Shown here: positions 45,600 through 55,317 of the stretch, piece by piece
Position numbering within the stretch: position 1 is the first letter of the stretch
Layout: every line of letters starts with the position of its first letter
Source: Hemileia vastatrix
Lineage: Eukaryota > Basidiomycota > Pucciniomycetes > Pucciniales > Zaghouaniaceae
Assembly: GCA_030280995.1 (NCBI GenBank)
Contig: JASXTE010000012.1
Location: 10,148,001 to 10,212,000, forward strand
DNA length: 64,000 nucleotides
Direction of reading: 5' to 3'
Translations under genes and position numbers: made by a program
Notes under the pieces: model-generated
Told to the model about the DNA's origin: nothing
The model's database searches: none
What the model saw: the letters and a program-made list of their open reading frames with translations, nothing else

Positions 45600-46015
45600 C
45601 CCACCCCTGTATTTTTTTGAAGTAAGGGGTGGGTATCACAAAAATTCTTTCATATCATGAATCTTGAAAGTCTTATATGAAAATTTGGCTTTACTACCTC
45701 CTGCATTTTACTGGTATCCCAAAAATTCTTACATGTCAAGAATTTCACAAGTCTTAAAAGAAATTTTGGCAAAACCCCCCATGAATTTTATTGAAGTAAG
45801 GGATGGGTATCACCAAAAAAATTTCACCAAAATATTTACAAGTCAAAAAAATTCTATATCTGTTTTAGAAAATTGGCAATACTCTCCCCTGCATTTTATT
45901 GAAGCAAGGGGTGGGTATCACCAAAATTTTTCTAAGTCATCAATTTCACATGTCAGATTTGAAAATTTGGCAATACCCCCTCTTCATTTTATTGAAGTAA
46001 GGGGTGGAAGTCATC
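45600..46015 (+). repeat. Tandem ~100-bp repeats inside Harbinger H
   Basis: Four to five imperfect units, each with GAAGTAAGGGGTGGGTATCA or a variant, then AAAATTT and CCCCTGCATTTTATT-like text. They lie between the Myb-like gene and the oxygenase gene. Confidence 0.65.
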
Positions 46016-46362
46016 TAAATTTAATATAATTACATAAATTATTAAATAAATATCTAATATATATCAATTTCCCTAGTTTATAGTGATGACAATTCCTTAA
46101 GCCAAAATGCAGACCAAGTCTAGAAATAAAAGTTTGGGACTTTCTACAGGTATAGGCAAGAGGAACCTCACAAATCAAACAAATAAATGTTATCATGATT
46201 ACCTGTTATACAACCAATGGTTGATGGCTCATCACATTACTTGAGAAAATTGATATATAAAAAATATTTATTAAAAATTTATGAAAAAATATAAAATTTT
46301 CGATGACAACTCTAATCCCCATACTTTTTGGATCTAGATAAAGTTTTTTTAAATTGAATAAC

Positions 46363-46993
46363 TTTACCTTATTGATTCTTTGTATCAACTTATTAATGAT
46401 TTGAAATGAGCAACCAAAATGTGTGAAATCTTGACAGGATTCCAAACCAGGAGGAGCTTTGGTTGTTTGATGATTATCCTGAGAAGAATTCCAAATAGTT
46501 TTGATGATACCATTTCCCAAACAAAAATCAATGATGCACCAGTGGTCTGGAAAATATAAACCATGTCCTTTGATTTTAGCTGGAGATGGTATTGGGTGGC
46601 CAGCTATCGGATTGATATATGAGAATATTCCAAAAGTAAGAAAATTGGCATCATTCCTATCGATATGAATCCTATTGTGAAATCCAGAATGAGTGATAAT
46701 AACATTAGAAAATAAAAGATATTGGTGGCTGATATCTTCCCATTTGGAGTCACACCAATTTGGTATTCCAACTTTGGTTGCAAGTTCATGATTTTCTTCA
46801 AATGCTTTATTACAGAGCTTTTTGAGTCAAAAAGCAAGAAAAGAGTCAAAGGAAGGTAGAGTGTCCCATAAGCAAAAATCTTCATCTTTTTGAGCTTTAG
46901 TGATATTCTTGACCAAAAAATATATGCCTATATAGTTGAAATGCCTAGATAATAATCATATAAGAGTTTCAGAATCCTTATCCTCTAAATATG
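46363..46993 (-). pseudogene. TET/JBP-like 2OG-Fe(II) dioxygenase inside Harbinger H
   Basis: A continuous minus-strand frame apart from stops at 46956-46958 and 46827-46829. It contains the N-terminal block VGIPNWCDSKWED and the metal site HNRIHIDRNDAN (H-x-D, near 46651-46675). GIFSYINPIAG and GLYFPDHWCIIDF (double-stranded beta-helix strands) follow. The second His is in SSQDNHQTT (near 46465), and the last blocks are FTHFGCSFQI. A GTAAAG donor follows at 46367. The order and residues match the fungal TET/JBP family (oxidation of 5-methylcytosine or thymine bases) expanded in basidiomycetes with transposons. The upstream part was not found. The assignment is by motif memory; a prolyl-hydroxylase-like relative is the main alternative. 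Confidence 0.7.
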
Positions 46994-47029
46994 CAATATA
47001 AAAATGTGAAATAAGACAAGTGAAATTTG

Positions 47030-47350
47030 GAAAAAAGGCTCAACTTCAAAGGTCAAAATCTCAGCAACCACTGAACCTAATTCAAACCTGTTTGTGGAAA
47101 ATGAAAGATATGCTTTATTAGAATCTTCAGTTAAAGGACATGTGATTTAAATAAACCTAACTCTAATTTGTTACATAAAAAAATGAAATAAAAATTTAAA
47201 TTGGGAAAAAAAAGGCTCAACTTTAACGGTCAATATCTCAGCAACCACTGAATCAAATTCAAATCTGTTTGCATGAAATGAAAGGTAGCCTTCAGGAAAA
47301 TCTTCAGTAAAAAGAACATTAGATTTGAATAAACCTAACCCTAATTCCGA
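47030..47350 (+). repeat. Direct duplication of ~140 bp in Harbinger H
   Basis: AAAAAAGGCTCAACTTCAAA, ATCTCAGCAACCACTGAA and AATAAACCTAACTCTAATT recur about 180 bases later with substitutions. The rest of 47351-48181 is A-rich with no recognisable gene. Confidence 0.6.
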
Positions 47351-48181
47351 GTCTGATTTTCAAAATTTTACAAAAACTTGAAAAGTGGTAATGAAGATGA
47401 GATCAAAAGGAGTTTTATAAGTTCACTGTTATCCAGATAAGAGTCATACATATATTTAAGTATGAAGTTTTCATAAAAGGAATGAGATATCATATAGGCA
47501 TGAAAAAAAGGAGATGAAACTTACCTTGATTGAAAAGTAGGAAAAATAGAGTGAGAAAGATTGATGTTGGAATTGTGGGGAAATTGAATATGGAGTAAGT
47601 GAAATGCATAAAGAATGTGCAATGTATGTGTTTCAATGAAATGGAGCCAAAAAAAAGTGAAATAAGGGAAAGGGGGGATAATGACAATGCCAAGGAGGGA
47701 TGAAGAGTAGGGTGATGGAGCTAAAAAATAAAATAAAGAGGGAGAGAAAAAAAAGGTTAATTATACCATTGAAATCCAAAATAACCACTTACAAAAAAAA
47801 TTTAGATAAAAAAAATAAAATAAACAGAAAAAAACAAAAAAAATTATAATTAGTAATCAAAAAATCAAAAAAAAAATGACTTACCTGGAGAGATGAGATG
47901 ACAAAATGAATGAAACCAAATTGTTTGAGGGATGTTGGAGGAGAATAGGAAAAGGATATGAGGGATGAATGAAAAAAAAATCACTGACAAAATATGCAAT
48001 TTCAGAAAATATGCAATTTCATGTTGAGCTGGTGAAAGAAAACCAATGAGCCATCCAAAAAAAAGATATTCACCGTAAATTCAAAAAAAAAATGAATATG
48101 CAACAAACTAAAATACAAAACCAATTGAATAAAGTACACAAAGAGGACATTTAGAAAGTATGAAAACTTAAAAATGAAAAA

Positions 48182-49424
48182 TTAAAAGCATTGCAAAGTG
48201 AAATGTTGGAGAGTAATTGGCATTATAATGGAACGTATGCCAGTTGATTGAATGATTTGTGAATCAAGGGAGGGGAGTGCCGGTGGTGGTTCAGGATCCT
48301 CTTCTTCATGAAGATCATTCCACTCATCCTTTAAATCAGCAAGAATATTGTGGAGTATTACGCAAGTCAAGATCCAATGATTTGCAGTTTTGATCTCCAA
48401 TTTTTTTTGAAATTGGATTCTGAGCTCCCGAAGACTCTAAAATTGTCCTTTTAAAATACCTATAGCATGTTCAATTTGTACTCTTGATTGTGCAAGGTGA
48501 TAATTAAAGGCAGTTTTGGGGTCATTTTCTGAAGTTGCACCACGGAGAGCAGGTATAATGTACTTTCCACTTGCATATGCTGAGTCTGCAAGGAGGTACT
48601 GAGATTCGTCAAAGTATGAGTCAGGGGATCGAGAAATCCTCATTCTTTGGAAGACGGAAGAGTCATGACATGATCCAGGGCAGCCACTGTGAAAAGCAAT
48701 AAATTTTTTATTGACATCACATACAAGTTGAACGGCGATAGAGTATCTAGAAAGAAAATAAAAAGTTAGATTGTGAAAGATGAGAACTTGGAGAAGATTT
48801 GGAAGAAACCTTTTTTTGCAATAAAAAAAATGGTTGCCATCATGAGCAGGCTTTTGACTCAAAGGTATAGTTGTGCCATCAACAAATCCTACACAGCCAG
48901 GGAAACCTTCAGCTTGCATTACTTGAGAGGATTCAAGTCGCTGTTCTGGAGTTGGCCAAGCAAGAGTTTGAGACTTGAGGGAAAGGATAGCAATCATACA
49001 GCGCTTGGTGTATAATATCACGGTACCATATCCTATGTTAAAGAGATTATCCAAACGTCTTACGGCAGCACCATTTCCATTTGAGCCAAAGCGACATAGA
49101 GCAACAGCAAGTTGGATGTCAGGATTACGCTGTTTGTTATGAGAATTGTTATGGAAGATAGGATGTTCAGAAATGAGTTGATAAAGTTTGAAGAAAGAAT
49201 CGGGTGAAGTTTAAATGAGGAATGTTGAGAATGGAGCCCAGATCATATCGGGGATCATGATAAAGATTTGGCCCCCTGGTGATGATGTAACACTTTTTGG
49301 AAAGTAAACACATATAAGATAAAGCATCTTCAAAATCAGAGTCAGATTTATAGTAGAGAACTAAAAGTAAAGTGATGGAATTAATAGTGGAATGAAGTAG
49401 CCGTCAAGTAGAGAGATGTTTCAT
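48182..49424 (-). pseudogene. PIF/Harbinger DDE transposase
   Basis: From ATG 49424, with an early TGA and a 1-base frameshift near 49205. The N-terminal region reads ITRGPNLYHDPRYD, ALCRFGSNGNGAAVRRL. The catalytic core has GFVDGTTIPLS (first Asp), a short intron (about 48749-48806), HSGCPGSCHDSSVF, LLADSAYASGKYI (second Asp) and SRVQIEHAIGILKG (Glu). This is the HARBI1/DDE_Tnp_4 type. A TAG after LKGQF (48437-48439) interrupts a C-terminal region (SLRELRIQ, HWILTCVILHNILADL) that continues in frame to 48182. It would cut and paste the element; it is inactive as read. Confidence 0.85.
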
Positions 49425-49801
49425 TGTTGCCAGTGGAAGGGTTATGTGATGAGGGAAGTGGGAATTCACCGCCAAATGTGCAGTTGGGTGTGTAAATAGA
49501 AAAAAACTTAAGTGTTCGCCACCAAAATTAAGTAGCATAGAGTGAGGAAAGACTTAAGGATGGCATCAGCAATTATGAGTCATGTGACTTTCTTGCAAAT
49601 CCATCATGGATGAGATGAGTTTGGGATCAGGAATTAGGAATGGAAATTGGGGTATAAGAGGCGGGATAATGCATTATCGTGGATTTCTTATCCACTAGCC
49701 CTGGGGCTAGTGGATAAGAATCTTACTCAATTAATAATGTCTGATCCCTGGAAAAAAATTACTGATCCCTAATTGCGGATCCCTGAACATTGATACCCCC
49801 T

Positions 49802-50334
49802 ATTATTATTTTTGGAAGCCTTGCAAAAGTATTTTATGGGTTTGCTGCATAGCAAAGTTTGAAAATTGTGATGAAGGAATCAGAAGTCAGGATGGTTGTT
49901 GGATTTTAGGGAATGATTTTTTTTAGTGCCTCATTGTTAGGCCATTTTTGGTGTGAAGCTTGGAGGACCTTATGGCGAGATTGGAATCATAGAATTCAGC
50001 TCAGTGGGGGGCCCTATGAGATTGGAATCAGGAGTATTCGGCTCATTAGGAAGATCCACTTTCTCAATGCTGTGACATGAAGGAAGACTGGTTAATGGGA
50101 GTCTGAAGGGATTCAAACCTTGCTCTCAGAAGTAGAGTCATCACAAGATTTATTTTATTTTATGGTATATCAAGCCAGAGAAGAAGAAACAACATTTTTA
50201 TTTTAAAAAATTAAAAGAAGACCAGCTAAAACAAATTTATCAAATTATTTTATTAGAAAAGATAATTCTTTTGGAATTTCTCAATCACTTATGCAAAGCT
50301 TTAAGAATGGGGACATTCTCAATTGGAGGGAGGA
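49802..50334 (+). other. Element Y tail and polypurine tract
   Basis: Remainder of Y's post-pol region. No intact opposite-strand gene is seen. It ends GGACATTCTCAATTGGAGGG then AGGA just before the 3' LTR, matching X at 62850-62872 almost base for base. Confidence 0.7.
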
Positions 50335-51361
50335 TGTGGTAGGCTAAAGTTTAGTATGGCACCTAAACACGTAAATGGAGTTATTACAAAATTGGTCAAA
50401 AGCAAATGCCTACGCGAAAACAATTTATTTTACGGAGAAAACTTATTTTTATGGTCTAAAAAGTTTATAAGTATCAAGTCGAGTCACTCAAGAACCTTAG
50501 GAAATTTTTCCAGAATTTTTACTATTTTTCTTATATTTTTAAATGAATTTTAAAGATTTATAGAAATATTTACATTTTTAGAAATTACTTTACTTTGATG
50601 AATTTTCACGGGGTGATTAGAGCTGTGCAGACTACGAAAATTAGTGGGGAATTTAAAGAGGAAGTGGTTCTATCTCTAGATTTTTTATTATAGTTTTAAG
50701 GTTCTAATTGAGTCCAGAGGTCTGGACGGACTCCGTTTGGACTCTGTACGAGCTCCGCACGGGCTCTGGATGGGCTCTGGCTGAGCTCTGGAGGGGAAAC
50801 TTAGGCATGTGACTAGGTATACTTAAGAGCCTCTCAGAATCGAAATTGGGAATCATCATACATCATACAGCTTAATCTTTAACCACCAAAGTCTCATTTT
50901 TTATTACTCAACAAATTAAATAAGATTGTAATACCCTTATAACTTTATATTTTATATATAACATTTTAGAAATACTACTCAACAATTTAAATCACACTTC
51001 ATACAGGGTATCTTTAGAAAGGTCTTCATCACTGGGACTTGATTATTGCTGTCTCATAAAAATTTAAATTATTATAAAAACATAAATATCAATCTTTTCA
51101 GATCTTTCACTGGTACACCTTAATTGTTGTAATCAGTATTTCTTTCTCAACAGCCACTTTTATTTAAATCTCAATAGGCGTTAAATATTTCAAGAGCTTC
51201 AGTATTAATTTCTTATCTGATCTAAATAGACTGGGTAGCTTAGTTATTTGGAACACCTACTTTGTTAATTTTGTTGGAAGGACAGGGTTTTCAGCTAAAT
51301 CCACATATCTCCTCCGGATTCTGCTTACAGCAAGGGGACTGTAAGAGTTTACCTTACCATA
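50335..51361 (+). repeat. Element Y 3' LTR with six 11-bp units
   Basis: 1027 bp versus 1074 for the 5' copy. The 11-bp array (50729-50794) has lost two units relative to the 5' LTR, and a short CATACAGACAT repeat is also shorter. Followed by ACGT. Confidence 0.88.
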
Positions 51362-51365
51362 ACGT

Positions 51366-51974
51366 CGGGCGGCCCCCCCGCCTCTGTTTAGGAGGTTGGG
51401 GAGCGCTTCAGGAGGGTTTTTTATGAAATTTGGCAGGTACAGGCGCCAGATTGGTGGGTGCGCATGGGCTCTTAGTTAGTGGTCTGTGTGTACATAGTGA
51501 ATAAGACAGTTTGGGGCAACCTTAATCATCATACAACCATCCGGAGGTGATATCATTGTTCCTCACTCAGTTTTCACTGTTTTCTGGCCACAAATGGCTG
51601 TGTTTGTTGCAAGTGAGTTCTTCATTTTACTTAACTTTTGCAACTGTTTTCTCTGTTATAGTCTTGCATGCTATAGCAAGTATTATTGCTGTCTCTGGTG
51701 TTGATTTTCAGCCTACATCAAGTATCTTTGCTGTCTCTGGTGTGGACATTGTTCTACATTTCAGTTCTTTGGTCTGGTAGTCTATCTGGGGACTACTTTC
51801 TTGGCTCATCAAGCAGTCAAGTGTGATAAACAGGAGCTTTAGCAAAACAGGAACCAACTTACTTTAGAAAGTAAATCTCACTCTATTTTTCAAAAGGGAC
51901 AGGGGATTTTCTCTCTGGTTTTTCTCCAACTCCCTTGATCAAGGCCTATAGCTAGTACTATAGGATTGTCTAAA
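51366..51974 (+). repeat. Element X 5' LTR, right segment
   Basis: 609 bp matching 63356-63964, resuming at the base after the Y target duplication. It contains a GC-rich patch (GGGCGGCCCCCCCGCCTCTG) and two copies of TTGCTGTCTCTGGTGT. Confidence 0.9.
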
Positions 51975-51978
51975 TTTC

Positions 51979-51996
51979 TGGTGCCCAATGTGGGGA
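51979..51996 (+). promoter_or_regulatory. Element X primer-binding site
   Basis: TGGTGCCCAATGTGGGGA, four bases after the LTR. Corresponds to TGGCGCCCAACATGG in Y. Confidence 0.75.
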
Positions 51997-52065
51997 AGAA
52001 CTTGCTAGTTCTTTGGAATCTCTGTTTTCTTTGTTTGTCTCTTTTTCGTGTTTTGGACTGGAAGA

Positions 52066-53520
52066 ATGGCTTTTGGTTCTGCTATTCCTGTGGTGACTGC
52101 CAGTGGGGGGGATGGTCCTCCTTCTGTGATGGTTAGGGAGTGTGTGAGGATTAAAACTTGGGATGGTACCAAGTTTAATGGGGAGGATGTCAAGTGGTTT
52201 CTAGAGAAGTATGAAACTGCTGCTGGAGTGGATGGTGATTCCTACCTGGACATGGTGAAGCTGATTATCTTCTTCATTGGTGATAGATCAGTGGAGAAGG
52301 AGATTGTGGCTATGTCTGGCTACAAGAAGAGGGATTGGAAATTGTTGTGTAGGGAAATGGTGGATAGATGGGGTGTCAGGTTCACTATGGTGGATCTGAA
52401 CAGGTTTGTCAGTGAATGGCAATCTTATGGTGGTGTTGGTAACTTACATAGTTACAGGAAGTTTCTGCTACAGTTTGATCCTGTGGTGGAATATTTGGTG
52501 GAAGTGGAGGAGCTGGCACATGAAAATGCTGCAAAAGATGTTTTTTGGTCTGCCCTGGCTAGAGATTTCAGGATGGATGTGTTGAAGGAGTTGTCAAGAA
52601 AGGAATTGATGAAAAGTCTTTCTAATGGGGATCAGAAGTTTACTGCCTTGGATAAGGTGAAGGAGGCTGTTGAGGCCCATTTGAAGTTATTGGCTGTGGA
52701 CACCTATCAGGAGGGGTGTGCCAAGTATGTCAGCAAAGTCAGTGAGGCTTTGGCTGAAGAGGAAGTTAGGGAGAAGAAGGAGGAGAAAAATTTGGTGCAG
52801 GTTCCCAAACAGGAGAGGGACCCAATGGTGGAGCAGTTGGCTGATCTTACAAAGCAGCTGCACATCTTTGTTCAGGAGGCTAAGAAGGTTAATAAGGCAC
52901 CTTCTCAGCCTAGAGATTTTGAAAGGAGGGCTGGTAGGAGTGATCCTTGGGTTTGCTCTTATTGCAGTAGGAGGGGGCACAGGTCCAATGATTGTTGGGC
53001 ACTGAACAGAGATGTGTCTGAAGGAAAAGTGGAGTTTGATGGCAGGGTTTTTAAGTTCCCTGATGGTTCTTTTGTGAAGCCCAGTGAGGGGCAGGCTCCT
53101 GTGGATTTGGTCAGGAGAAGGGGTGATCTCAATTAAAAGAGGCCAAGGTTTGAGGAGATTCCTGATCAGGGGAAGTCTTCTGTTAAGGTAGATGAGGACG
53201 TCAAGGGAAAGGGGAAGGAGGTCAATAACGTCTCTTTTTCTACTTCCTTTGGTGGTTTGGAGTTGTATTCTTGTGGTGGAAAGTCAAGTGGTGAATGCTT
53301 GGCTGGTGTTTATGATGTGGAAGCAGGAAAGGTGGGAAGGCCTAAGAGCAGTTCTCAGGCCCAACCAAGGCCAAACGCTTCAAAGGTGGATCCTAAGCTG
53401 AGTGCAGCTAGGAAAAGGTACAGCAAAGAGGAGCTGTACAAGATGTAGAAGGGTATGGCTGATATGGGCCCCCCTAGTTTTGGTGCATTGGACATGAATG
53501 GTGAGCCAATGCCAATGGAC
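52066..53520 (+). pseudogene. Element X gag
   Basis: ATG 52066 chosen over the upstream in-frame GTG because it matches Y's start. Capsid-like region: WDGTKFNGEDVKWFLEKYE, MVDRWGVRF, EVEELAHENAAKDVFW. Intact zinc knuckle CSYCSRRGHRSNDC (52954-52995). Stops lie at 53134-53136 and 53446-53448, and a frameshift lies near 53520, where Y reads EPMPEDDSDSEEDVP. Confidence 0.82.
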
Positions 53521-54439
53521 TGACTCTGAGGAGGATGTCCCTTTGGCTTCATTGCCAAAGCCTCCTGGATTTAGAGGTTCTGGTGAGGGATCTGGTTTGG
53601 TTCCTGTTAATGGTAAATCTGTTGGTGGTTCTGGTCCTCAAGAATTTTCTAGGACCAAGGTGGTGAAGCAAAGAGCTCACTTTGAGAGGCCAGTAGTGTC
53701 TGGTCAAGTTAATGTTATGGACTCTGTCCTGGAAAGGATGAATCACGGTCAGGTTTCCCTATCTTATGGGGAATTGTATGCTATCAGTCCAAGGTTGGCT
53801 GATAGACAGAAAAAGTTGTTGACCAGGAGAAGAGTTTCTTCTGGTGAGGTAGAATACATTTGTGATTCTGCTGAAAAGTTTGTTGAGGGTTTGGAAACTC
53901 ATTTTTCTGCTCCTCTGGGATATGTCAATGTCACTCTGAATGGCAGGGAGGCAAGGGCATTGGTGGATTCAGGTTCTCAGATAAACCTGATTTCTTTGTT
54001 TGAGGCAACTCATATGGGCCTCCCCATCAAAACTGGTATTGGTGGGAATTTGAGAGGGATTGGTGGTCATGTCACTTAATTCGTTGGAACTTCAGAGTTT
54101 GTGAAGTTAGATGTTGGCGGAGCCTCAGGGAAGGTTCATTTTTACATTTCTAAAGGTAATGTAAAAGCAGTTTTGGGTGGGCCATTCTTGATGGATTTTC
54201 AGGCAAGAATTGGTTATCAATTTGATTTGGGAATCAGTTTGGAGTTTACTGGTGAAGATGAAAGGAGACTTCACATGAGGTTGTCATCCCCTGGAGAGGA
54301 TGGTTGGGAGACCAGGCCTGGTTTATCTTTAATGTGCCAGTGCATGGACTGCTGCAGGAGAAGGAAGGAAGTGGGTGCTGCCTCTAGTTTTTTGGAGTGC
54401 GGCTCAGGCTCTATTGAGAGTCTGTATTTTTTAGAGTAA
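53521..54439 (+). pseudogene. Element X protease region
   Basis: SEEDVPLASLPKP, then AYISPRLAD-like text (ELYAISPRLADRQKKLLTRR). The aspartic protease ALVDSGSQINLIS has an intact catalytic Asp (53966-53968). GGPFLMDFQARIGY and RRLHMRLSSPGEDGWE follow, then a C-terminal Cys cluster, CQCMDCC. One TAA at 54077-54079 interrupts it. The frame ends at TAA 54437-54439, overlapping the next ATG. Confidence 0.8.
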
Positions 54440-54441
54440 TG
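54437..54441 (+). promoter_or_regulatory. TAATG stop-start overlap between protease and pol frames
   Basis: The protease frame stops with TAA, and ATG begins on its last base, opening MRADHPSAKTSPQDEE. This layout suits coupled termination-reinitiation. In Y the same place reads TAGGAAGG, so the overlap is lost there. Confidence 0.45.
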
Positions 54442-55317
54442 AGGGCTGATCACCCTAGTGCTAAAACCTCTCCCCAAGATGAGGAAATCCCAGGTTGTAG
54501 TATGTCAGCTCCCTTGGAGATATACCAAGTGGATTTTCAACTTTCTCTTTTTAATGTTTCTCTTCTCTGCAAGTATTCATCAAGTTTTTTATCAAGTCTC
54601 TGTTCTCTCTCAAGATTCTTAATTATTTTTAATTCAAGTTCAAAGAAGAAGATTGGTTATATATCTTTATTGAAAGATATGCGGAAAAGTTTTGGGGCGG
54701 TGAGATTGGGGTCTAAAAGTAAGTCCTCCCAATTGTGCACCGCTAGGGTTTCTTCTACACCTTTCAAAAACATTACCTGGGCCACACCTGTGAGCATTGG
54801 TGAAACCCCTGGTTTTTTTTGTAGGTCAGAAGAAAACTCAAGAAAAGAAGATAAAAATTTCAAGATAATTCATGAAAATCAAGAAAAAAAATCTGAAGAT
54901 AATGAAGAAAGAAGATACAAAATATTTTTGTGAAGATCGTCAAGATCTATTTTTGGGCTTCCAGTATGAGGTTAAACTGCAGAAAATTATGAAGAGAGAA
55001 GATCATCAAGATCAATTTTTGCGCCTCCAGCATGAGGATAAATTGCACAATTTTAGAAGATGTGATTCAGCAGATGAATCAAGATTTCAAGATTTGGAAG
55101 TTGGAAGTGAGGATGAAGATGTGAATTTGCGGAAAAGTTTTGGAGTGGTGAGATTGGGGTGTAAAAGTAAGTCCTCCCAATTGTGCACCGCTAGGGTTTC
55201 TTCTACACCTTTCAAAAACATTACCTTGGCCACACATGTGAGCAATGGGGAAACCCTTGGTTTTTGTTCCAGGTCTGGTGGTGAAGATTTCCTGAAGATC
55301 CCTCAAGTTGAAGGTGG
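54439..55317 (+). pseudogene. Element X pol N-terminal region with 146-bp duplication
   Basis: Begins LEIYQVDFQL (homologous to Y). A 146-bp segment (54680-54825: GCGGAAAAGTTTTGG ... GTAGGTC) is repeated at 55128-55274 with few changes. H1 hairpins are at 54958 and 55024, read in frame as LGFQYEVKLQ and LRLQHEDKL. The frame changes once near 54880. Confidence 0.65.

Larger units (their letters stand above)
43731..49801. mobile_element. PIF/Harbinger-like DNA transposon H
   Basis: 6071 bp with inverted ends AGGGGGTATCAATGTT (left) and ...AACATTGATACCCCCT (right); further in, GATCCGCAATTA occurs in inverted orientation at both ends. A 3-bp repeat, ATT, lies on both sides (43728-43730, 49802-49804). 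It encodes a Myb/SANT-like protein on the plus strand, and on the minus strand a DDE transposase and a TET/JBP-like dioxygenase. It is inserted in the post-pol region of element Y. All three genes carry disruptions. Confidence 0.88.
28319..51361 (+). mobile_element. Ty3/Gypsy element Y, nested in X's LTR
   Basis: LTRs 28319-29392 and 50335-51361 start TGTGGTAG and end TTACCATA. The flanking duplication is ACGT (28315-28318, 51362-51365). Gag, protease and pol are homologous to X with the same order and the same post-pol hairpins. It contains Copia C and Harbinger H; without them it is about 11.8 kb. Same family as X but with a different LTR. Confidence 0.87.

Noticed and set aside
47490..47693. 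67-codon minus-strand hydrophobic frame as an N-terminal exon of the oxygenase
   Set aside because: Low-complexity Phe/Leu-rich text with no family motif and no supporting splice signals.
51609..51652. Possible leader intron in the X LTR (GTGAGT to ATAG)
   Set aside because: Sites are plausible but nothing in the sequence shows that this LTR part is transcribed as leader.
51547..51780. Plus-strand frame repeated at 63537-63770 and reversed at 24400-24582
   Set aside because: Inside the X-family LTR. Repeated because the LTR is repeated, and frames differ between copies.
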